Below are positions 1 through 5,070 of a stretch of DNA of 5,070 nucleotides, piece after piece. Each line of letters starts with the position of its first letter. Positions within the stretch are counted from its first letter, which is position 1. Both the position numbers and the translations under genes were made by a program. The notes beneath the pieces were generated by a model that searched no databases, was not told the origin of the DNA, and saw only the letters and a program-made list of their open reading frames with translations. This DNA is from Oscillospiraceae bacterium (GTDB lineage: Bacteria > Bacillota_A > Clostridia > Oscillospirales > Ruminococcaceae). Location: NCBI GenBank assembly GCA_018109965.1, contig JAGBFE010000273.1:1-5070 (forward strand), in the 5' to 3' direction.

Positions 1-47
1 ACAGCCAACAACACAAGCACTAAAAAAACTGACAATAACTTTTTCAC
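1..47 (-). CDS. N-terminus of an exported protein (partial, signal peptide only)
   Basis: Only the first 15 codons and two bases are in the window; the gene runs off the low-coordinate edge. The reading is MKKLLSVFLVLVLLA, a positively charged start (two Lys) followed by an unbroken hydrophobic stretch, which is a typical Sec signal peptide core. A cleavage site or lipobox cysteine would lie beyond the edge, so a lipoprotein and a freely secreted protein cannot be told apart. I chose the GTG at 47-45 because it sits 7 bases after a strong AAGGAG; an in-frame ATG at 53-51 would leave only one base of spacing and add Met-Gln. It lies 19 bases after the GNAT gene and is probably the next operon member. 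The function is unknown. Confidence 0.7.
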   Translation of the reverse strand, partial: MKKLLSVFLVLVLLA

Positions 48-54
48 TTGCATT

Positions 55-60
55 CTCCTT
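55..60 (-). promoter_or_regulatory. Ribosome binding site deciding the GTG start at 47
   Basis: The minus strand reads AAGGAG here, a perfect anti-16S match. The spacing is 7 bases to GTG (47-45) but only 1 base to the in-frame ATG (53-51), so it supports the GTG as the true start of the exported protein. Confidence 0.7.
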
Positions 61-66
61 ATATAC

Positions 67-879
67 TTAATCAAACATTAAATTTGCATATACTTCTTTG
101 TTTAAATTTTTAACAAGGCAGTGCGGGACAAGTCTGCCTTCACCCAAAAACAGCTGTGAATTCTGTGACAGCTGAACTTCAAACTCTTCTTTGCCTGTCC
201 TCTCTCTTACTGCCTGCAAAAGTCCGAGCGCATGATGTGAGCTTTTTGCAAACAGGTCTCTGACAACAATTTTGTCACTGACTTCAAAATACAAACAGTA
301 GGCACCATCATTTTCGGCAGTTGAACCGCCCTCGGAATAAATATATTCCGCAAATTTTTCATAACCTTTTGATGAAAAATGTACAATTTCATCCTCGGCA
401 TATTTGCTGCGGATTTCTTTGAATCTTGATGCGGTAACAGTGTCAAATGATGCTGTTGCCCAAAGATTCTTTTTAACATTTATCTGTCCTTTTCTCAGGT
501 ATGTTGTATTGTCAAACCCAAGTTTTTTGTAATAATCAAACAGACTTTGCTGTGCCGGCTGTGCAACAGCAAACTGATATCCGTCCGAAAACTTGTGTTC
601 ACACACATAATTTATAAGCTGTGTGGCAAAACCTTTGCCTTCATATTTTGGCAAGGTGCAAAGACCGTAAATGTAAAAACCTTTTTTGCCATATGCTGCA
701 AGGTCCACACCGGCAACCACCATAGATGCAATTTCATCGTTTTCTTTTACCAGATAAATTTCTTCTGTTTCACAGATATTCACTGCAAAATCAGCAAATT
801 TATCACTGTCACCAAAAATGTCAGTCCACATCCTTTTAAGTGCAGGCAAATCATTTTTCTGTGCTTTACATATCTGCAT
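67..879 (-). CDS. GNAT family N-acetyltransferase
   Basis: This 270-residue protein is predicted to be a cytoplasmic acyl-CoA-dependent acetyltransferase; the substrate is unknown. The N-terminal half (about residues 1-125) reads as a GNAT domain. Beta strands around 51-75 lead into the acetyl-CoA pyrophosphate loop, LPKYEGKGFAT at 76-86 (G81 and G83 fit the Q/R-x-x-G-x-G/A motif, with Lys in the Q/R place). A later segment, SLFDYYKKLGF at 112-122, is the usual FYxxxGF signature near the end of the fold. Residues about 130-270 form a second part without a clear motif; its strand pattern could be a degenerate second GNAT-like domain, as in larger two-domain GNATs such as Eis, but that is inference. 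The ATG at 879 follows AAAGGAG with 6 bases of spacing. It lies 19 bases after the DUF2156 gene, so co-transcription is likely. There is no signal peptide or membrane segment. Confidence 0.85.
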   Translation of the reverse strand: MQICKAQKNDLPALKRMWTDIFGDSDKFADFAVNICETEEIYLVKENDEIASMVVAGVDLAAYGKKGFYIYGLCTLPKYEGKGFATQLINYVCEHKFSDGYQFAVAQPAQQSLFDYYKKLGFDNTTYLRKGQINVKKNLWATASFDTVTASRFKEIRSKYAEDEIVHFSSKGYEKFAEYIYSEGGSTAENDGAYCLYFEVSDKIVVRDLFAKSSHHALGLLQAVRERTGKEEFEVQLSQNSQLFLGEGRLVPHCLVKNLNKEVYANLMFD

Positions 880-885
880 ATAATT

Positions 886-892
886 CTCCTTT
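886..892 (-). promoter_or_regulatory. Ribosome binding site of the GNAT gene
   Basis: The minus strand reads AAAGGAG, 6 bases before the ATG at 879-877. It fills most of the 19-base gap after the DUF2156 stop codon and confirms the chosen start. Confidence 0.75.
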
Positions 893-898
893 GTAAAG

Positions 899-1798
899 CT
901 AAACTATATCCATTTTTGCAAGATATTTTGCTCTGATTTCATATGGGAAATAACTGAGCTTTGCTTTTCGCAGATTTTCCTGTCCCATATCATCTTCACG
1001 GTTTATAAATTCAAAATCCTGCAGGCAATTGCGTGCAAAATCACGGTTGATAATGGCATACGCACCATTGACATCGTGAAATGCTTTTTCCACAATCACA
1101 TCGACCATTCTGTCATTGATTGGCGCTGCAAGTGTAAATGCAACAATCTGATTGTCCGCTGTTTCAATAAAACCGCCGAACACATCTGTTTTATCCATAT
1201 GGGAAAGAATTTCTATTATCCCCAGCAGTTCTGAAAACAAGCCTCTGGATTCATCACAGTTGTTGCGTGCACACCATTCCCGTTCAAAATTTTTTACTCT
1301 TTCCACATTTTCTGCTGTAATAACGTGGAAACTGTATCCTTCGTTGTCACGCTCAAAACGGGAACAGTGATTGCGCTTTTTCTGATAGTTTTTACCCTGC
1401 AGGAAACTGAGGTCTTCTGTGCGGTAAATATAGTCAAAACTGTCTCGGTCCTCGATTATTTCAAAAGCATCGCCAAAGTGCTGTTCCATTGTGTTTTTCT
1501 GCTCTTCATCCATTGCAAAAATCTTGATGCGGTAGCTGTGCTGTTTTGCATCATCAATAATCATCTGCACCGCTTTTTCAAAAGGCTGTTCCCCTACAGG
1601 TGAAAGATACCAGTAAGAATTATCACCCGTTGTACGCATAAACAATTCGTTTTCACAGATTGCATATTCCACATGATGGCGGAATGACCAGATAAGCATT
1701 GTAGAAAAGCAGTGGTCACAGTTTTCCACATTATATTTTTTAAGCAATGGACTTATATATTTAAAATCAGATATTTCAATCTTTTTAAAATTTATCAT
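899..1798 (-). CDS. DUF2156 (LPG_synthase_C-like) protein, soluble
   Basis: This 299-residue protein resembles the DUF2156 family, related to the cytosolic catalytic half of MprF lysyl-phosphatidylglycerol synthase. That family has two tandem GNAT folds and, in MprF, moves an amino acid from aminoacyl-tRNA to a lipid. Family-like segments are LQGKNYQKKRNHCSRF at 133-148 (a basic stretch after the first fold), NGAYAIINRDFA at 244-255, and INREDDMGQENLRKAKLSY at 265-283, close to the C-terminus. Unlike MprF, it has no membrane segments, so a lipid substrate is not implied; the donor and acceptor are unknown. The ATG at 1798 starts 3 bases after the tmk stop. Its only ribosome-site match is a weak AGG about 11 bases upstream inside the end of tmk, so translation probably depends on coupling to tmk. 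The length agrees with stand-alone clostridial members as I recall them. Confidence 0.83.
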   Translation of the reverse strand: MINFKKIEISDFKYISPLLKKYNVENCDHCFSTMLIWSFRHHVEYAICENELFMRTTGDNSYWYLSPVGEQPFEKAVQMIIDDAKQHSYRIKIFAMDEEQKNTMEQHFGDAFEIIEDRDSFDYIYRTEDLSFLQGKNYQKKRNHCSRFERDNEGYSFHVITAENVERVKNFEREWCARNNCDESRGLFSELLGIIEILSHMDKTDVFGGFIETADNQIVAFTLAAPINDRMVDVIVEKAFHDVNGAYAIINRDFARNCLQDFEFINREDDMGQENLRKAKLSYFPYEIRAKYLAKMDIV

Positions 1799-1801
1799 AT
1801 A

Positions 1802-2464
1802 TTATAAAACCTGACTTACCACTTCAAAAATTTTGTCTGCAATTTCTTCGATGGACAGCGGTGCTTCGCCGTTGTCACATTTTATTTTTGTCCAGTTGTC
1901 ATGACCGATGCAGAAAAATGCTGCATCTCTGGACTTTTTGAGATATTCCCTGTCTTTTTCGTGAATATCCTTTTTGCTTTCATCCCCAAGATATCTTTTG
2001 CTCATAAGCTTCTGTGATACTTCAGGGCTCATATCAAGATATATTACGGCATCAGGCTTTGGTATGCCTACTTTTTTGTATTCGTAGTCATAAAGCCAGT
2101 CCATAAAACTGTTCCATTCTTCCTGCGGGAGTTTTGAGCACTGATGCACACCATTGCTTGTTGTGTATCTGTCTGCAACAACTATGCCGCCATCGTTGTA
2201 AAACTGTTCCCAGCCTGTTTTAAAGCTTATGTAGCGGTCAACAGCATAAAAGCTTGATGCGGCATAAGCGTTTACTCCGTCAGGCTTATCACTCAATTTG
2301 CCTGCAAGATACATTCTTACAGGTGCGGATGAATCGCTTTTGTAGTCAGGAAAAGTCACTTTTTTGACTTTAAAATTGTTTCTTTCAAGTCTTTCAAAAA
2401 GCAGATTTGCCTGGGTTGCCTTGCCTGAACCGTCAAGGCCTTCAATAACAATCAATTTACCCAT
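1802..2464 (-). CDS. tmk: Thymidylate kinase (dTMP kinase)-like protein
   Basis: This 220-residue P-loop kinase is predicted to phosphorylate dTMP to dTDP with ATP in the cytoplasm, an essential step of dTTP supply. The Walker A loop is GLDGSGKAT at residues 9-17. D76-R77 fits the conserved substrate-site arginine region, and ADRYTTSNGVHQ at 97-108 is the DRY/H-xx-S motif of thymidylate kinases. PDAVIYLDMSPE at 137-148 is the usual core strand before the lid. The lid region, about 156-180, is rich in Lys and Arg, with DIHEKDREYL at 166-175. An oddity is alanine at residue 16, where most P-loop kinases have Thr or Ser coordinating magnesium. The neighbouring thyX makes its substrate, which supports the call. 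The ATG at 2464 has AAAGG 10 bases upstream. A related deoxynucleoside monophosphate kinase with another preference remains possible. Confidence 0.88.
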   Translation of the reverse strand: MGKLIVIEGLDGSGKATQANLLFERLERNNFKVKKVTFPDYKSDSSAPVRMYLAGKLSDKPDGVNAYAASSFYAVDRYISFKTGWEQFYNDGGIVVADRYTTSNGVHQCSKLPQEEWNSFMDWLYDYEYKKVGIPKPDAVIYLDMSPEVSQKLMSKRYLGDESKKDIHEKDREYLKKSRDAAFFCIGHDNWTKIKCDNGEAPLSIEEIADKIFEVVSQVL

Positions 2465-2485
2465 TTTATGTAAACCTTTCTGTTA

Positions 2486-3250
2486 TTATTTTTTGATTTC
2501 AGCATATTTTGCTTTCATTTCGGCAGCCTTGCCGCAGCTCATTTTGCCTTCCTTGCATACACCGCAGGCACAGCTTGGACCGGCTTTCTGGAACAGTGCA
2601 GGAGCAACCTCCCATACAAGACGGAGCATTTCGTCTGCAAGTTCACGGATTTCCCACTGAGCTCTCATACAGCAGCGGTGTGCAAAAAAGTTGTTGAGGC
2701 TGCGTGCATTCATTGTAACAATCATTTTTGTTGTGCAGGCATTTGGAAGAATAAAACGTGCATCTTCAATCGCCTGTTTTTCTGCAGCTTTGTTTGCAGC
2801 TTTTTCGTCCATACCTTCAGCAATCATTCTTGCTTTGTGTGCAGCTTTGAGAACCTCGGTAACCTTCATATAATTTTCGCAGGCTGCATCCATTGATTTG
2901 TTGAATTTTTCCAGTGTTTCTTCATCTGCGGCAACTTCAGGTGGTGTAACAAATTCAAACTGTTTAAGATTAACATAGCGCTGGCTCTGTACACTGTAGG
3001 ATGCAATTCTGTGGCGTGTTATCTGTGCAAGCAAAGCACGGGAAACACCTTCGATTGCAAAGGTAAAGCTAACGTGTTCTGTTGGACTTTCGTGACCTAA
3101 AGAAGAAAGCATCGTAACAAATTCCTTGCTTTTTTCTTCGGTAAGACCATCGAGCAATGTATCAATCTGTGCATTGGAATAACAGAGTTTTGCTGCTGCA
3201 GCAACAACTTTTTCCGGGTTAGGTGTATGCGCAATAAGTTGAACTTTCAT
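2486..3250 (-). CDS. thyX: FAD-dependent thymidylate synthase ThyX
   Basis: ThyX methylates dUMP to dTMP using methylene-tetrahydrofolate as carbon donor and NADPH-reduced FAD; it works as a cytoplasmic homotetramer and replaces ThyA. The diagnostic ThyX motif is clear at residues 79-91: RHR, seven residues, then S89-Q-R91, followed by Tyr. Upstream, HESPTEHVSFTFAIEGVSR at 53-71 is the conserved segment ahead of it. Near the C-terminal side, NARSLNNFFAHR at 181-192 and AQWEIR at 197-202 hold the conserved dUMP-binding arginine region. At 254 residues it is longer than the roughly 220 of Thermotoga ThyX, owing to an Ala/Lys/Glu-rich helical stretch (about 108-160) and a tail with cysteines at 227, 229, 232 and 239. 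The ATG at 3250 lies 9 bases after AAGGAG. The gene sits directly before tmk, the next enzyme of the pathway. Assignment is very secure. Confidence 0.97.
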   Translation of the reverse strand: MKVQLIAHTPNPEKVVAAAAKLCYSNAQIDTLLDGLTEEKSKEFVTMLSSLGHESPTEHVSFTFAIEGVSRALLAQITRHRIASYSVQSQRYVNLKQFEFVTPPEVAADEETLEKFNKSMDAACENYMKVTEVLKAAHKARMIAEGMDEKAANKAAEKQAIEDARFILPNACTTKMIVTMNARSLNNFFAHRCCMRAQWEIRELADEMLRLVWEVAPALFQKAGPSCACGVCKEGKMSCGKAAEMKAKYAEIKK

Positions 3251-3259
3251 ATTTACTTT

Positions 3260-3266
3260 CTCCTTT
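3260..3266 (-). promoter_or_regulatory. thyX ribosome binding site overlapping the pcrA stop codon
   Basis: The minus strand reads TAAAGGAG: the last two bases of the pcrA TAA stop (3267-3265) are the first two of the AAAGGAG site. The spacing from AAGGAG to the thyX ATG is 9 bases. Ribosomes ending on pcrA therefore finish on the thyX initiation site, which suggests translational coupling. Confidence 0.75.
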
Positions 3267-5070
3267 AGTTGAGTTTTGTAATTGGTGTGTAGTTTGCCAT
3301 AATCTTTTTGGTGCCTACACTGTCAAAATTGATTTCCAGCATAGCATCGTTTGCAAGCGGTGTGATTTTTGCAACAGTACCTTCGCCAAATACTTTGTGG
3401 AGCACCCTGTCCCCTACATTGTAGCTTGCTGCGGATTTTTTTGCAGCACCTGCTGCACCAAATGATGTTTTTGTTTTTTGCGTATTTATCAGACTGCTTG
3501 TCTGATTTGCAAAACCTGTTGCTTTCTGCACAGGGCGTCTTGTCTGTCCCATAAGGGAAGAATTCTGTGCACCAAAGCTGTTTTCCAGATTATAGCGCTT
3601 AATATTTTTATCGATAATATCGCAAACAGATTTGTCAATTTCTTCGATAAATCTTGATGGCAAAGGACGTTTTGTCTGACCGAATACCATTCTTTCGGCA
3701 CAATGTGAAATATAAAGCTCCTTTTTGGCTCGTGTTATGCCAACATAAGCCAGACGGCGTTCTTCTTCGATATCATCAGGGTTATATTTTGACATTTCGC
3801 CTGGGAAGATGCCTTCCTCAACACCTACAATAAATACATAAGGAAATTCAAGACCTTTTGCGGAGTGAATTGTCATAAGGGTTACGCTGTCAGCATCTTT
3901 GTCGTAGTTGTCAATATCGCTGATAAGGCTTACTTCTTCCAGAAACGCACGGAGTGTGGCATTTTCACCGTTGTTGTTTTTGTATTCCTGCATATTGGTT
4001 ACAAGCTGACCAACGTTTTCAAGGCGTGTTTTGCCTTCTTCCCCCTGTGCTGCAAGCATATCTTCGTAGCCTGTAATTCTGATAAGATTTGGAACAATAT
4101 GTTCCATCGGGCAATCTTCACACAGACGTACAATCTGTTCGTAAATCTGACGGAAAGCAATCAATGCACTTGCCGCACGGGAAAGCTGTGGATAATCATA
4201 AATATTTTTGATTATCTCTATCATTGATGTGCCTTTTTCTTTTGCAAGATTTGCAATTGTTTCCACTGTTGTATTGCCGATTTTGCGTGCAGGGGTATTT
4301 ATAATACGTTTAAGACGCAAATCATCATCAGGGTTGATTGCCACATTGATGTATGCAATTATATCCTTGATTTCCATACGGTCATAAAAGCGGTGACCGC
4401 CGATAATGCGGTATGCTATGCCGCTGCGTGCCAAAGCATTTTCTACGGCACTTGACTGCATATTCATACGGTACAAAACAGCATGGTCACTGAGTTTTGC
4501 ACCTTTTTTCACATTTTCGCCGATGATGTCAACAATGTTGCGGCTTTCATCAAACTCTTTTGGCAGTGAGTAAATTTTTACCTTTTCACCCTCGCCTTTG
4601 CTTGTCCACAATGTTTTGCCTTTTCGGCCCTGATTGTTCCTGATAACAGAGTTTGCTGCATCAAGTATATTTGATGTAGAACGGTAGTTCTGTTCAAGAC
4701 GGATAACCTGTGCACCGGGGAAATTTTCTTCAAAGTTAAGAATATTTTCGATGGTAGCACCACGGAAACGGTAGATACTCTGGTCGTCATCACCTACAAC
4801 ACAGAGGTTGTTGTGACCTTGTGCAAGGAGATGCACAAGCTCAAACTGCGCTGTACTTGTGTCCTGATACTCGTCCACCATTATATATTTATATCTGTTC
4901 TGATAGTATTCCAGAACTTCATCATTTTCTTTAAAAAGCTGTACTGTGTAGTAAATCAGGTCATCAAAGTCAAAAGCGTTTGCTTTTTTGAGACGTTTCT
5001 GATATTCCTCGTAGCATTTTACCACAAGCTTTTCGTGGGCGTTTGCAGCATATTCTGCTGCTTCCTGCGG
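3265..5070 (-). CDS. pcrA: ATP-dependent DNA helicase PcrA/UvrD (5' end outside window)
   Basis: This superfamily 1A 3'-5' DNA helicase acts in nucleotide excision repair, plasmid replication and clearing of replication/transcription conflicts. The frame stays open to the window edge, giving 601 visible residues; the N-terminal part with Walker A, probably about 160 residues by comparison with PcrA, is missing. The GTG at 5025 is internal: the codons upstream continue the family sequence. Visible residues counted from the edge show FDFDDL at 33-38, Walker B VDEYQDT at 65-71, motif III GDDDQSIYRFRGA at 93-105, motif IV LEQNYRS at 125-131, motif V TIHSAKGLEF at 400-409, and motif VI RRLAYVGITRAKKELY at 438-453. 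A low-complexity Ser/Thr/Gln/Lys linker (about 490-545) leads to a C-terminal Tudor-like domain, VGDRVLHKVFGEGTV at 552-566, the part of PcrA that contacts RNA polymerase. All visible motifs are intact. It appears to be the most upstream operon gene here. Confidence 0.95.
   Translation of the reverse strand, partial: PQEAAEYAANAHEKLVVKCYEEYQKRLKKANAFDFDDLIYYTVQLFKENDEVLEYYQNRYKYIMVDEYQDTSTAQFELVHLLAQGHNNLCVVGDDDQSIYRFRGATIENILNFEENFPGAQVIRLEQNYRSTSNILDAANSVIRNNQGRKGKTLWTSKGEGEKVKIYSLPKEFDESRNIVDIIGENVKKGAKLSDHAVLYRMNMQSSAVENALARSGIAYRIIGGHRFYDRMEIKDIIAYINVAINPDDDLRLKRIINTPARKIGNTTVETIANLAKEKGTSMIEIIKNIYDYPQLSRAASALIAFRQIYEQIVRLCEDCPMEHIVPNLIRITGYEDMLAAQGEEGKTRLENVGQLVTNMQEYKNNNGENATLRAFLEEVSLISDIDNYDKDADSVTLMTIHSAKGLEFPYVFIVGVEEGIFPGEMSKYNPDDIEEERRLAYVGITRAKKELYISHCAERMVFGQTKRPLPSRFIEEIDKSVCDIIDKNIKRYNLENSFGAQNSSLMGQTRRPVQKATGFANQTSSLINTQKTKTSFGAAGAAKKSAASYNVGDRVLHKVFGEGTVAKITPLANDAMLEINFDSVGTKKIMANYTPITKLN

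Noticed and set aside
51..53. ATG start for the exported protein
   Set aside because: It is in frame but only one base from the AAGGAG site; the GTG two codons later has ideal spacing.
880..898. Possible terminator or promoter between the DUF2156 and GNAT genes
   Set aside because: The gap is only 19 bases, mostly ribosome binding site; there is no inverted repeat with a T tract and no room for a promoter.
547..936. Plus-strand open frame of 129 codons
   Set aside because: It lies opposite the GNAT gene and the end of the DUF2156 gene, is rich in Cys, Phe and Ile as antisense frames of such genes are, and matches no family I know.
3489..3701. Second minus-strand frame of 70 codons within pcrA
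   Set aside because: It is an out-of-frame shadow of the pcrA linker and helicase C-terminal region, with no family resemblance.
3865..4227. Plus-strand open frame of 120 codons
   Set aside because: It is antisense to the well-supported pcrA coding sequence and shows no domain or start context of its own.
5023..5025. GTG as a possible start codon of a short helicase
   Set aside because: The frame stays open for 15 more codons to the window edge and those residues continue the PcrA/UvrD pattern before Walker B; a start here would lack Walker A.

Overview
The window is ordinary chromosomal sequence from an A+T-rich Firmicute, most likely a gut or rumen clostridium of the Ruminococcus/Oscillospirales type. 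This rests on strong AAGGAG ribosome sites, a ThyX-type (not ThyA) thymidylate synthase with a cysteine-rich tail, the PcrA form of UvrD helicase, and a clostridial-style DUF2156 protein. The lineage is inferred from protein character, not from a search.

All six genes lie on the minus strand and read from high to low coordinates. In transcription order they are: pcrA helicase (5' end outside the window, 5070-3265), thyX (3250-2486), tmk-like kinase (2464-1802), a DUF2156 acyltransferase-fold protein (1798-899), a GNAT acetyltransferase (879-67), and the first codons of an exported protein (47-1, cut by the window edge). Gaps between genes are only 3 to 21 bases. I saw no terminator-like hairpin and no room for a separate promoter, so the block looks like one operon. 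No stretch of 300 bases lacks a gene.

The first three genes share a DNA theme: PcrA unwinds DNA in repair and removal of replication/transcription conflicts, ThyX makes dTMP from dUMP, and the kinase converts dTMP to dTDP. The next two are both GNAT-fold acyl (or aminoacyl) transferases of unknown substrate, followed by a secreted or lipoprotein product. I found no RNA gene, mobile element, CRISPR array, phage feature or novel system. The points worth a second look are small: an alanine in the kinase P-loop, a four-cysteine tail in ThyX, tight coupling of genes, and the paired GNAT-fold enzymes.
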